Positions 11,301 through 23,261 of a stretch of DNA of 64,000 nucleotides are shown here, in pieces. Source of the DNA: Fagopyrum homotropicum (lineage: Eukaryota; Streptophyta; Magnoliopsida; Caryophyllales; Polygonaceae). Numbering within the stretch: the first letter of the stretch is position 1; every line of letters begins with the position of its first letter. The notes under the pieces were generated by a model that searched no databases, had not been told where the DNA came from, and saw nothing but the letters and a program-made list of their open reading frames with translations. The translations under genes and the position numbers were made by a program. The stretch lies in the NCBI GenBank assembly GCA_033239125.1, contig BSWB01000004.1:30191501-30255500 (forward strand). The letters are read 5' to 3'.

Positions 11301-12770
11301 GCCCAGCCACAGGAAGGAGCAACAGAAGCCGGCTGTTACACTCTTCCAATTTTCTTCTTAACTGCTCTCTCTCTCCTACTGCATTAAACGCCTGAATGAT
11401 CGTCTCTCCAGCGGTTACATTTCCTTCGGCAACCCAGAAACTTCGCACAACACTGCACACAATTCCTTCCCAATCGCCAGACGAAGCAACAACGAAGCAG
11501 ACCAGCCTTCTGCACACATCCAGCCCTCCAACGACGCAGGGACCTACGCTGAGTCTGGAGCCGTAACAGCGCACCCTACCTTCCTCCCTTCTGCACAGCA
11601 GCAAGACTCTTCCGAGCTGGAAGCGCACCATCTTGAGTCGGATTCCTCCTGTGGAAAGACCACGATCTTACAGTGGACAGGTGAACCTCTTTCCCCTCCT
11701 TCATCTACTGTTCCATCGAACTGGCCTCTCACGCCTTCTTCTTTGTGCCGGACTGACCCCACAGATGTAGCAGCAAGACGCCTTAGAGTTCCCTTGGGAC
11801 ATCAGTGAACCTATTCAAACCTAATTCCAGTCCGGTAAGGAATCCACTTCTTGTTACTCCAGTTAATGATATAAGTACAACTTAGGTATATGTACATTGT
11901 GACCTCCATGAGATTAGAACCTAGAATGTGTATGTATACCGTTTTTTTTCTTAGGATTTAAAATGCTGCGTTAGTGTGGTTTGGCCTTGAACAGGGTTAG
12001 GTTAGTGATAGGTAGCTGCTGAGTCGTATAAACAAAATGGTAGGACTGCTGTAAATTTCATTTTGTTTCCTTTCAGCTTTTACGTTAGAAACTGACTACA
12101 TTGCCGACCAATGTTTGGGCGTTTGGATAAAGATCCACCGTTGAATTTTGGATATGTTGTAGACGGTTATAAGCTTTCGAAGTTAGACCTTTACGATTAG
12201 AAGTTATAAGCTTTCGAAGTTGAGTAGTTGCGCAGTTTTTATAAACTTAAGATTTTGACTAAGTATGGAATTTGTAAAGGGAGTAGTCAACTTTAGGAAT
12301 TTTTATAAAACTGTTGAATGAACAGTTTGGAGAAATTCTTTCTCCTAAAGTTAGATAGGACATCATAGATAATCTAGGGATTTAAGTCGGAATTTTTATA
12401 AGCGGTTACGAATTTTATATTTGGAATCGAAGTTAGACCTTTACGATTTCCCGGAAAATAGAAACATAGGAAAAATGTTAGCTTGGAGCCAAACGAAGCT
12501 TTGGGAGTTAGTATATGATTTTAGAATCTCAAATAGGAGTTTAGACATGAATTTTAGAATTTCGGGAATTTCGGGACCAAGGGTAAAATGGTCATTTTAC
12601 CCTAAATTAATACTGCAACTAGTTATGTTTTAATACATTATTCTATTTTAGAAGTCTTAGACTTCTAACTACGTGGAAGTGTGCTAATGCACTTATCCCC
12701 TTTGGCAGGCAACTGAGTTGCTATAGTTTACAGAGCGAGTTGGTTTACAAAGAGTCGAGCTTTATATCAG

Positions 12771-13228
12771 GTAAGTCCTTTGGGCTTACTTAGCTGACTT
12801 CTAAATATGAGCATGAATGATGATAGTGGCGTGTGATTGAAATGTTTAGAGAGATAGGTTGTAATATATATATTTACCGACCTATACTTGGCCTAAGAGT
12901 AACGGGCGGTGGCATTCTGCTCAGTTAGTTTGCGAGCGCTGGGGGTTTCTTTAGGGACTAGTCCATACTCGGTTTGTAGTGATGCTACCGGCGGAGGTCA
13001 GCTAGACCTACACCCAGTTGGATAAGGAACGGAGGCGAGAGCTGTTAATAGCTCTCGTGCCACAACTTAATTGAATAATGTGAATCACTTAAATAATAGA
13101 TAATAAACGGTTGAGTGCCAACATGATGTTTTGTTTATTTTTGTTTTTGCTTGTGTTTGTGCTGTTATCATTCTACTTATATTTGGATAGTTAGCTAACG
13201 GTTGATGTGTTGTGTAGATTTGCCACAG
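12771..13228 (+). other. candidate LTR intron (solo LTR)
   Basis: Donor ATCAG|GTAAGTCC at 12771, branch-like CTAAC at 13195-13199, acceptor TTGCCACAG|GTTAG ending at 13228; 458 nt. The donor hairpin is 12771-12789. This is the best complete example of the element in the Tekay LTR family. Confidence 0.5.
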
Positions 13229-13556
13229 GTTAGAGCAGATGCTGAGTGATCCAGATGGTAGTGGTCAGCCGGGCTGTCGTACTTTAGGATGTTTTACAGT
13301 TTCTTTATTTGTGGGATTTACAGTTGGACTTTGTCTCTTGTCGTTCTTTCCGTACTTTGTCATATTACGTCTTCCGGCTGTTAGTTGATCTAGTCATATT
13401 CATACATTGTTAAGAACTATTTTATGATTTCTGGTTTTCCTTATCTGTGCCTTGTTGTAAGATCATGTTAAGTTGTTGTCAAACTAAGGTCGGGACCCAC
13501 TGTGCGGTCCTAACCAGTAACTCCCTAAGTTGGAAAATTTGGGGTGTTACACAGAA

Positions 13557-13704
13557 GCTGGGCTGCAGATGGGCTAGAGCTGGCGCAAGGGTGAAAGGAG
13601 CAGCAGCCCGGTGCTAGCTGTAGTCCGGAATCGAGATCCCGACAATGAATGCACGGAATAAACGGATACGGATTATGTTACAGTTTAGGATTGGTTATAT
13701 GAAT
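13557..13704 (-). repeat. T2 3' LTR, segment 2 of 3
   Basis: This 148-bp piece of T2 LTR lies between the solo LTR and AthA. It is the reverse complement of about 10900-11030. Its right end is the AthA target duplication TGAAT (13700-13704). Confidence 0.93.
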
Positions 13705-14550
13705 TGTTACGCTAAGATCGTGTGATGTGAATCGCAATAAGTTTTAAATTTATACTCGTTATATTTATCCTAACTCCTAGCGAACCCGCAGTGTACGGGA
13801 TGTTTGTAGTAGGGATAGTATTCCGAGGTCGAACACAAAGACTAAGGTGAAATCGAGTCAAACAATGATCAAAGATAGTGTGAATCTTGGCTAAGATAAG
13901 ATGAGAAACAAAGAAAATGGAAAACTCAATGTTTTTGTTGGTTTTTGTGGTGATCAAACAAAGATCACAAGTCAAGCAAGATAATAAAACAATTAACAAC
14001 TCAAGCTAACAAACGAACAAGTAACACAGAGCACAAGTATATGATCAAGAGAGAAAAGTAGATTCTAGAGGTCAAGATTTCTGGTTATGGCATAGGATTC
14101 AAGGTTCTAAGGATTCTAAGGACAAGTTGCGGTGTTGGGGAAAAGTGTTTCACTAATGGAAGCAATTACCGGGTAGGTCTCTCACTTCACTAGTCCTGCA
14201 TCTAACTCCTATTACCGGGTAGGTCTCAAGGGGGTTAAATAGGGAGTTCTACACAAACCGGATACTACTTAACGGTGCAACCCTCTCCTTACCGGGTAAG
14301 TCTCGGAATAGGGAAGTCTCAAGTACTAATCCTAGCACACTCGATCCAATAGCGGCTTATGAAGCTCACTACTACCTAGCATTCATCATCTTAGGTATCT
14401 AAGGTCGGAAATCATCGGGTAGATCTCTTCCCTCACTTAGATTGATAGCATTGGGTGATCCTAAGCTAAATTAGCTTTATAAACACTAGGATTTAACAAC
14501 CTAACACCCCAATCATACAGATTCATTAATTAGAAAGCAACAGAAGAATA

Positions 14551-14608
14551 AATCGGGTAGATCTTAATATAAATCGGCCGATCTTCATGATGAACAGCCC
14601 GATTTTTC
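14551..14608. repeat. palindromic module A-1 (LTR leader)
   Basis: AAATCGGCCGAT (14571-14582) is followed by the half-site GCCCGATTTTT near 14598. It lies downstream of the LTR TATA on the - strand. The second copy, in the 5' LTR, is at about 24108-24165. Confidence 0.75.
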
Positions 14609-15082
14609 TTCCTGTGATGGGTTTCGTGCATACAAATCATCCTAAACTAACATATAAGCTCATCCTATCATCACCCTAGTCATAACCATCAATCCATCAC
14701 TCCAGAATCACAACAAACTAGCCAATAGTATGCATATTAAGATCCAAAATCATCACACAAGCATACATGGTGTTCATAGATGGATAATGAAAGATAAGCA
14801 AGTAAAATCAATAAATCTCAACTGTATCCAAGTTGTAGCAAGACTTACAAACTCTTAAATGAGGATTCAAAACGTTCCTAACAATCCTTGCAATGGTTCT
14901 TCGAGCCAAGATTACAAAAATCACTCAAAAGTTACTCAAAACCTCACTATCCTCCTAAAATGGTGTTCTTCTTCTTCCTTCAATCTTTGAGAGCTTTTCT
15001 TCTCCTCCAATCTTTCCCCCAAATTGGTGAGCCATGAATGAGAGTGTGGGAGAGGAGAGATGCTCAACAACCACCTGCAGGA

Positions 15083-15091
15083 CCACTTATA
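15083..15091 (-). promoter_or_regulatory. AthA LTR TATA-like box
   Basis: TATAAGTGG on the - strand, with module A-2 about 80 bp upstream. The copy in the 5' LTR is 24641-24649. The assignment rests on sequence and on its equivalent position to the AthB TATA. Confidence 0.45.
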
Positions 15092-15158
15092 TTCTCCACC
15101 AAGAGCAAGGACGGACAAGAGATCGTGGGACACGTGGCTTAAGCTGTCAAAGGCCCAA

Positions 15159-15216
15159 AAATCGACCCAGAGAAATAAATCGGCCGATTTAGCTGCTTGT
15201 TGGTCCGATTTTCTTC
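15159..15216. repeat. palindromic module A-2 (upstream of LTR TATA)
   Basis: AAATCGGCCGATTT at 15177-15190 is preceded by the half-site AAATCGACCCAG and followed by GGTCCGATTTTCTTC. The 5' LTR copy is 24716-24774. Confidence 0.75.
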
Positions 15217-16781
15217 AGCAGAAAGGTGCTATGATCGTCTAGCCATGAGTTGATCCATTGCTTGCACCAATAGTGGTCTTTGTGTCCCTTGTTGCTCCAA
15301 TTATGCTCCTCCAAAGCTTTGGATGTGTACCATCATGAGGCTTGGCCCTCTAATGTATTGGTTAATGTCCGAAAGACCCCCGAAATACCTACAAAACCGA
15401 TAAAAGGTAGTGTAGACGTCTTTTCTAGAAATGTGCATGAATTGAGCGAAGACGTCATGAACCAATGCCAAAACGTGCATGAATGAGTGAGAAATCTATC
15501 TGAATGATTACCTAATCCTAAGTCATAAATCTTGTTATCAAAAATACCCCATACATAAGGTTTGCTCGTCCCCGAGCAAATTCTCAACTATAGACTAAGA
15601 GATGACATGATTTATGTATGCAGAGAAATGGTAAAATCTTTTGGAGTTGTGCTTCTAATATTGGATCACCTTCATAGTCATGTTTCATGGCAATGGACAA
15701 GCAATTATGTATCAAATAAATGAAAGCATGGAAAGACAATTACACTTAACTTGATAGCATGCAATGAAATGTAAAGATGAAGAAGTCAAGATGATCATGA
15801 GCATATCCAATCTAAATCACTTAGTCTTACACACATGCAAGTAGGTTATAAGGACTTGTAAAATAGAAGGCCAAGAGACGTTGTGATTAGGTGGGAATTT
15901 TCTAGGCTTTGTGATGCTAATCCGGGAAAGGAACTAAACAACCACAACTTCAAATTTTCTTTTCAACTTCCCTCAAGTGTATATTTTTCTTCATTTTCTT
16001 TTCTTTCTTTTATTTTTGAGACAATGGCATTGGTGTACAAAAGCCGAAACCTTGGTGATTAGCCATTCTCGTGCTTTTTCTATTTTTCAATATGCATCCA
16101 CACCGGGCACACATACCAAAGCTCGTTAAGACTATCGGTTTATTTGACTTTGGCAAGGCACCAACACCCGATTATGTCAAGTGTACCGAGTTACTTGTCA
16201 TTCAACTTCACCAAACTTATATTTTTGGCTACACTTTTGCAACATTTTCAGCACTTCATTCATGACATTCTTTCATCAACAACTTCACCCCACACTTGCT
16301 TTTCACACACATCAACACACTATCATGCTCCTATTCCCGGATGGGTCAAAAGAGGTCAAATTTTTCATCAATTGAGGTGCTCAAACAACATGATCAAGAT
16401 GAGAAGTAGAGAAAGATGAATTGCCTCATTTATTCCTAAATGATGTGCAAGAACTAGCATGCGATTTCGACTTTCAATACTCAATTCAATCAAGGCAAAC
16501 ATTCATGATCACAAATCATTCATGGTTTCAAGAGAAGTACTTCAAGTCCACATATGCTATCATCAATTTAACACATAAGGTTATCCATAGCCAATCCATA
16601 AGACAAGGTTCATCATTAGGGTCATTCCCAAGCTAGAAAGCACAAAATTTTTTAAATTTTCTGATTTTTTTGGAATTTTCGAAATATGTATGTACAATGC
16701 AAGACATAATGAAACATGTGACAAAATTAAACTATCCTAGATGCTAATCATGCAAGTGATCATGAAAACCCCACCCCATAC

Positions 16782-16997
16782 TTAGAAACACATTGTCCCT
16801 AATGTGTAAACTAAATAAAGAAGTGAAAGAGAGTCCTCACAATGTAAAATTGGTGATGCTTTGGTATTTCGGGTCACATTGAATGATGATGGTGGATGAT
16901 TGATCAAGGATGGTAGAGAGCTCTTGATGTTCGTTGAGAGGTTGGAACCCGCGCTTGGCACCGCAAGCCGTCCAAGTTCCTCGTCCGCTCCACCCAT
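16782..16997 (-). CDS. small ORF after AthA internal TATA (72 codons)
   Basis: The ATG at 16997 is the first one downstream of the internal TATA-like box (17021-17031), about 25 nt away, so any transcript starting there would have almost no leader. The frame gives 72 residues: a polar start (MGGADEELG), then a serine-rich stretch and a leucine-rich tail near LSLLYLVYTL. I recognise no family and it does not resemble the AthB or AthC extra proteins. It occupies their position. It may be a remnant or a chance frame. Confidence 0.2.
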   Translation of the reverse strand: MGGADEELGRLAVPSAGSNLSTNIKSSLPSLINHPPSSFNVTRNTKASPILHCEDSLSLLYLVYTLGTMCF

Positions 16998-17020
16998 GCT
17001 TGATTGGAGATCATCACTTT

Positions 17021-17031
17021 CCTTTATACAG
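17021..17031 (-). promoter_or_regulatory. AthA internal TATA-like box
   Basis: CTGTATAAAGG on the - strand lies directly downstream of module A-3, at the place where AthB and AthC have CTATATAAG-type boxes before their extra gene. It remains although that gene is gone. Confidence 0.4.
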
Positions 17032-17035
17032 AGGA

Positions 17036-17097
17036 AAAATCGCCCCATAGCCCAGGAAAATCGGCCGATTTTGTGCATGAACTGTCCGATTTTTCTG
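17036..17097. repeat. palindromic module A-3 (internal promoter)
   Basis: AAAATCGGCCGATTTT at 17057-17072, with half-sites AAAAATCG before it and GTCCGATTTTTC after it. It has the same layout as the LTR modules. Confidence 0.75.
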
Positions 17098-17352
17098 GGT
17101 GATTTCCTCTCGTCTATGTGCTTGAATCTTGTACCTTAAATAGCTCCATGAGGTCTTCACATGACCTCCAACATCTCATAACTCATGACAATCAACAAGA
17201 TCTAGCACCCAAAAACACAAAAGACAAACAAAGCACACCAAGAGTGAGATTAAACAAAAGCAAGAAAAAGAAAGGGAAAAATATGTACCAATGGGTTGCC
17301 TCCCATTAAGCGCTTCTTTAAGGTCATTAGCTTGACCAAATTCAGGAGAGTT

Positions 17353-20300
17353 TCAATCAAGGTGAAGTGGGGCAATCACTTCCACCGGGGCTTCCGGGAT
17401 GTACTTCTTCAAACGATGCCCATTCACCTTGAAGTTACCACAATGATCTCCTCCTATCTCCACCGCTCCATGATGAAAAACTTTCTTCACCACATATGGC
17501 CCGGTCCATCTTGATTTGAGCTTTCCGGAGAAGAGCCGCAGCCTCGAGTTGAAGAGGAGCACCAAGTCGCCTTCACTCAACTCCTTCGGGATGAGGCGCT
17601 TGTCATGCCACCTTTTGGTCCTCTCCTTGTAGATCCGGGCATTCTCATAAGCATCCAACCGGATCTCTTCAAGAGCGTTTATGTCAAGCAACCTCTTCTC
17701 TCCCGCCTCCTTGAGGTCAAAATTTAGCCACTTAATGGCCCAATAAGCTCTATGCTCCATCTCTACCGGGAGGTGGCAAGACTTGCCATAGACTAGCTTG
17801 TAAGGAGTGGTGCCAATTGGTGTTTTGAAGGCGGTCCTATATGCCTACAAGGCATCATCGAGCTTCATAGCCCAATCCTTTCTCGTCCTAGAGACCGTCT
17901 TCTCAAGTATCCCTTTTATCTCCCGGTTGGAGATCTCCACTTGGCCACTAGTTTGGGGATGGTAAGGTGTTGCCACCTTATGAGTCACCCCATACTTAGC
18001 CAAAAGTGCCCCAAAGTTCCTATTGGTGAAGTGCTTCCCTCCATCACTTATGATCACCCTTGGTGTTCCAAACCTAGGGAAGATCACTCGGTTGAAGAAC
18101 CGCACCACCACCTTGGCATCATTTGTGGGAGAGACGATTGCCTCCATCCATCTCGACACGTAATCCACCGCCAATAGGATGTAGAGATTGCCACATGAAG
18201 AAGGAAACGGTCCCATGAAGTCCACACCCCATACATCAAATATTTCGACCTCTTGGATGTTGTTCAAGGGCATCTCATTCCTCCTTGAGATGTTGCCCGT
18301 CCTTTGGCAAGCATCACAAGCTACCACAAAGCCTTGCACGTCCTTGAACAAACTTGGCCAAAAGAAGCCCGATTGTAGCACCTTCGCACATGTCTTGTGT
18401 GCGCTAGCATGCCCTCCACATGGCAAGGAGTGAAAATGGCGGATCACACTCTCCACCTCATCCTCCGGTATGCATCTTCTGAACATTCCATCCGGCCCTC
18501 TTTTGAACAAAAGTGGCTCGCTCCAATAGTAATGCCTCACATCCTTGAAGAACTTCTTCCTTTGGGCATATGTCAAACCGGGAGGCACTTCCTCACACAC
18601 CAAGTAGTTCACAATGTCGGCATACCATGGCTCACTCCCTCTAGACACTTGGAACAAGCACTCCTCCACCATTTGCAATTGCTCATCCCGGAATGAGTCA
18701 TCAATCGGGATGTCATCTCTCTCAATCTCTAAGGGAGGTAGTCTACTAAGCTGATCCGCCACAGAGTTCTCGGATCCTTTCTTGTCCCGGATTTCCAAAT
18801 CAAACTCTTGAAGAAGAAGGATCCACCGAATCAACCTAGGTTTGGCATCCTTCTTTGTAAGGAGGTAACGAATCGCAGCATGATCCGTATAGACAATGAC
18901 CTTTGCTCCAACAAGGTATGAGCGGAACTTCTCAAAAGCATACACCACCGCTAGCAACTCCTTCTCGGTTGTGGCATAGTTAAGTTGGGCATCATCTAGC
19001 GTCTTGCTAGCATAATAAATGGCATGAGTGCACCCATCTTTCCTTTGCCCCAAGACAGCCCCAACGGCTACATCGCTTGCATCACACATGATCTCAAACG
19101 GTAAACTCCAATCCGGAGGTTGCATTATAGGTGCGGAGATCAAGGCGTTCTTCAACCTACAAAAAGCCTCAAGGCAATCTTTGGAGAAAACAAATTCAAC
19201 ATCCTTCATTAGTAGGTTAGTAAGGGGCTTAGAAATTTTAGAGAAGTCTTGAATAAACCTCCGGTAAAAACCGGAATGCCCTAAAAAACTCCTTACCCCT
19301 TTCACCGAGGTAGGTGGTGGCAACTTCTCTATAGTTTCAATCTTGGCCCTATCAACCTCAATGCCACGGTTAGACACCAAGTGTCCTAACACGATACCTT
19401 CACTTACCATGAAGTGGCATTTTTCCCAATTCAAGACAAGATTTGTCTCCTCACATCTTTGCAATACTAATGACAAGTTAGCCAAGCAATTATCAAAGGA
19501 AGAACCATAAACAGAGAAATCATCCATGAACACTTCCATGACATTTTCAATGTATTCCGAAAAGATAGCCATCATACACCTTTGGAAGGTGGCGGGTGCA
19601 TTACACAACCCAAATGGCATTCTCCTATATGCAAAAGTACCCCATGGACATATAAATGTGGTTTTCTCTTGGTCATCGGGGTGGATAGGGATTTGGAAGA
19701 ATCCGCTATAACCATCTAAGTAGCAAAAATGAGAGTGTTGAGCTAACCTTTCTAGTATTTGGTCAATGAAAGGGAGAGGGAAGTGATCTTTCCTAGAGGC
19801 CATGTTAAGCTTCCTATAATCAATGCACATCCTCCACCCCGTAACCGTCCTAGTTGGGATTAGTTCATTGTTCTCATTGGTCACTATGGTCATTCCACCT
19901 TTCTTAGGTACTACATGAACGGGACTAACCCACTTACTATCCGAGATAGGGTAGATAATTCCCGCATCTAGTAACTTAATGATTTCCTTTTTGACTACCT
20001 CTTTCATTATGGGATTCAATCTTCTTTGACGTTCAATAGAGGGTTTATGATTATCTTCCATCATTATCCTATGCATGCACAAGGAGGGCTTGATGCCAAC
20101 AAGATCATCAATGGTGTATCCTCTTGCCTTTCTATGCAGTTTCAATTCATTCAACAATTTATTAACCTCATCATCATTCAAAGATGCATTCACAATCACC
20201 GGATAAGTAGAATTTGAACCAAGGAAGGCATACTTTAAATGAGAAGGAAGAGGTTTAAAATCAAGTTGAGGAGGACCTTTTTCGGTTGGAGATGATCCAT

Positions 20301-23121
20301 ACAATGTAGGTTGAGATGATTGCAAAGCCATGGAAGCCTCCTTGAAGTCCCTTGATGATTGCTCACACTCAAGTGGTTGATGCTGAAAAGACTCAGGAAA
20401 ATCAGCCCAAGAAGAAAAATCGGACGATTTTTCTGGCAGTGGGTCGATCTGAGTTTCTGTTTTTGCAAAACTGGTTGAAATTTCAGCCCAAGGACAAAAA
20501 TCGGCCGATTTTTGCCCTCCAGTCCGATTTTTCTGGCAGTTTTCCTCTTCTTCTAGCACTTCAAACCCAACACTTGGTAGCTCGTCCAATGCATTCAAGG
20601 CCTTGATTACTTCATTGCTACTCTCCTCAATTCCTTCCTCCATCAAGCTTGAGCTAAGAACCCTCTCAAGTGGATCCTTGAGCAAGATTGAGCTCACAAC
20701 CTCTCTAGACTCCTCTTCTTCAACTATGTTGAATACATCTTCATCAAGGGTTGGTCCTTTCATCATCGTGGACAGCTTGAACTTGATGTTTTCTTCTCCA
20801 ATGTTGAAGGAGAGGGTTCCATTCTTGCAATCTACTAGACACCCGGAAGTAGCTAGGAAAGGTCTTCCCAAGATGATAGGAACCGGATAGTCCGCCGGGA
20901 TGTCCAAAACAACGAAGTCTATGGGCACATAGAACTTCCCTATTTGCACCGGAATGTCTTCCAATATTCCAACCGGATGAGTGATTGAGCGGTCCGCCAT
21001 GTAAAGAGTCATCTTGACCGGCTTTGGCTCTCCTAGTCCAACCTTGTTGCAAAGTGCAAGCAGGATGATGCTTACACTTGCCCCAAGATCGCATAGGGCG
21101 TCATACTTCACTTCTCCTACTCCGATTGGCACACAAAAGGATCCCGGATCCCTTACCTTGGGAGGCATCTCCTCCTTCATCGTTTGAATCAACTCTGAGG
21201 ATCTCTTAGTCATCCTTATCTTACCATAATCCTCCAACTTCCTTTTGTTGGAGAGTATTTCCTTCAAGAACTTGCCATATGCCGGCATCCCTAAAATAGC
21301 ATCCATGAACGGAATGTTAATATGTAATTTAGACATTAGTTCAAGGAACTTACCAAAGTGATTGTCCAAACGAGCTCTTGCTCGTGATTGAGGGAACGGT
21401 AGTGGCGGCTTGTATGGAGGCGGTGCCACATAGGTTGGCTCTACATCCTTGCCCTTGCCTCCATCTCCTTGCAAAGTCTCTTCTTCATTCACCACTTGCT
21501 TCCCTTTAGCATTCTCCTTGGGCAAAGGATCCTTCATGCTTAACCCACTTCTCGTTGTAATAGCCAACACTTGGCCTCTTGGGTTTTCTTCGGTTCTTCC
21601 GGGAAGCTTCCCCGGATCTCTATGGGCTTCACCCGCCTTTTGGAACACTTGTGCTTTCAAAACCTTTTGAGCCTTGGGAATAGAAGTCATGGTGCTCTCA
21701 AGACCACTCAACCTTCCAAGCAATTGCTCAAACATCATTTCGGTTCTATCCTTTGGAGGTTGAGTAAATCCGGATGGAGGTTCTTGTGAAGCTTTTGGTA
21801 GTGGAGTTGTGCTTGTGGAAGCGGGAGGGTTCAAGGCTCCATCCGGGTTAGAATAGGAAAACCCGGGTTGGTTATGGTTGGGCCGGTAATTGTTGAATTG
21901 CCGGTTGTTGTTGAAGTTCCTTGGGCCTTGGTAGTTGTTGTAATTGCCCCTTCCCATGTAATTCACATCCTCCTCCTTGGAAGATAAGTTAGCTTGTGGA
22001 AGCACTTGAGGAGTTGCTTGGTTCTTCAAAGTTGTAGCACACAACTCCCTCAAGGACTTTAGCTCGTTGTTGATGGCGTCAAGCTTGAAATTGCTCATGG
22101 TGACCTCACTCACCTCATATGCTCCCGCCTTTCTCCCTTCACTCTTCCTATGGGAGTATTTCTCAATCACTAGAGCTTGCTTCTCCACAAACTCCCAAGC
22201 ATCATCTACATGTTTCTCCATAAATGTCCCACCGGAAAGAGATTGAAGCTTGAATTGGCTATCTTCATCAAGTCCCTTGAAGTAGATCTCCAATAGCTCA
22301 ATTTTCGGTATGCCATGGTGTGGACAATCTAGGAGAAGGTCTTTGAATCTCTCCCAAGATTTGAACAAACTCTCTCTATCCTTCATCACGAAGGCATTGA
22401 TCTTCCCTCTTAACTCGGTAGTCTTGGAAGGTGGAAAGAACTTAGTCAAAAACTCGGTCGTCATCTCCTCCCAAGTACCAACTCGCCCTTGTGGGATAGA
22501 TTGATACCAAGCCAAGGCTTTGTCCTTAAGAGAGAAGGAGAAAGCCCTTAGCTTATGGTTGTTACTCTCCAATCTTGGCGGCCTAAGAGTCTCCATCAAA
22601 ATCTCATAGTTCAGTAAGTGTTGATGAGGGGACTCTCCTTCCATCCCTCCAAATTGATTATGCCGGATCATTTGTAGAACTTGAGGGCGGAGCTCGTAGT
22701 TGTGGGCTACGGGATCTCCTAAGTTCACACCCGGACGGTGTGCTCTTTGTGCCAGATCCATACGTCTACCCAAAGTTTGTGGCTCTTCAATAGCAATGGG
22801 TACAACCCTAACATTCGCCGCCGGCTGCGGTTGTGGTGGTGAAGGTGGAGGTTGTTGACGATTAAGCTCTCCTTGCACAAGGGCTTGCCTAATCTCATCA
22901 ATCTCCCTCCTAGTTGCTTCTTGCCTCTCATTGGCAAGTCTCCTTTCTTCCTCCAAGAGCTCATATCTTAGCCTTATTTTCTCTAAGGCTTCATCCAATT
23001 CAGCTTGGAGGTCTCTTCCAGCCATCTCTTTTCCCTTTCTAATGCTCTTGGATCTAGATCTAAGGGTTTTCTCCGGTTCGGGATCGAATGGAGCTAAATC
23101 CTTGCCACGAGATCTTCGCAT
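17353..23121 (-). pseudogene. AthA gag-pol polyprotein, one nonsense codon
   Basis: The single frame is broken only at 17845-17847, where TGG has become TAG in the integrase C-terminal part (DDAL then stop, against DDALW in AthC). I place the start at 23121 (MRRSRGKDL), which aligns with AthB and AthC; the open frame upstream to 23256 is leader. Order: gag with the LPGR/FFPPSKT region, an Asn-rich stretch without a CCHC knuckle, aspartic protease (DLGAS near 21088), a spacer with module A-4, reverse transcriptase (FMDD near 19525), RNase H, then integrase with an HHCC domain and DD35E triad (first D near 18220, E near 17940). The family is Athila-like Ty3/gypsy. The product would lose only the last ~165 residues. 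Confidence 0.93.
20398..20536. repeat. palindromic module A-4 (protease-RT spacer, coding)
   Basis: It contains AAAAATCGGACGATTTTT (~20416-20433) and AAAAATCGGCCGATTTTT (20496-20513), each with a nearby CCGATTTTTCTGGCAG-type half-site. It lies in the open frame and encodes the repeated peptide pattern KSADF/KSSDF...WA in the spacer between protease and RT. Confidence 0.75.
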
Positions 23122-23237
23122 ACACCCAAAGAGTAAGAGATGTCCTGAAAAGCAAAGACACACACTAAAGAGAGATCTAAAGTAACAAGAAAGATCTACA
23201 CTATAAACAATCACAAAATGACTCAATCTAGACCTAG

Positions 23238-23255
23238 TCCCCGACAACGGCGCCA
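23238..23255 (-). other. AthA primer-binding site (tRNA-Asp type)
   Basis: On the - strand, TGGCGCCGTTGTCGGGGA lies 6 bp inside the LTR. It matches the tRNA-Asp 3' end with one mismatch (G to A in the tRNA sense) relative to the AthB and AthC sites. Confidence 0.9.
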
Positions 23256-23261
23256 AAAACT

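Larger units (their letters stand above)
10686..13551 (+). mobile_element. solo LTR of the Tekay/Del family
   Basis: A complete 2866-bp LTR starts TGTAATATCCGG, ends GGGGTGTTACA and is flanked by the 5-bp duplication CAGAA (10681-10685 and 13552-13556). No internal region is attached, so unequal LTR recombination has removed the body and second LTR. It sits in the T2 3' LTR in the opposite orientation. It is the only full-length LTR of this family here and serves as the reference for the truncated ones. Confidence 0.95.
13705..15540 (-). repeat. AthA 3' LTR
   Basis: 1836 bp, TGTTACGC...GTTATCA, matching 23262-25098. On the - strand it holds palindromic modules at 15159-15216 and 14551-14608, with a TATA-like TATAAGTGG (15083-15091) between them. 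Confidence 0.95.
15541..17352 (-). other. AthA region between pol and 3' LTR
   Basis: In - strand order it holds the GGGAGGCAACCC block shared by all three Athila-like elements (~17293-17315), module A-3, an internal TATA-like signal, a short ORF, a GGGGT purine-rich motif (~16775-16800), a conserved non-coding block (~16025-16215), and a second GGGGT motif beside the LTR (15541-15575). AthB and AthC have a ~1.5-kb gene in the corresponding place; here it is missing. Confidence 0.7.

Noticed and set aside
10686..13551. A second full Tekay element at the solo LTR
   Set aside because: The CAGAA duplication brackets the single LTR directly, so no internal region was lost from the flanks at this site.
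17305..17760. AthA integrase end as a separate gene
   Set aside because: It is in frame with the polyprotein and separated only by the nonsense codon at 17845.
23122..23256. N-terminal extension of the AthA polyprotein
   Set aside because: It overlaps the primer-site leader and is absent from AthB and AthC alignments; the shared start is MRRSR/MRKTR.
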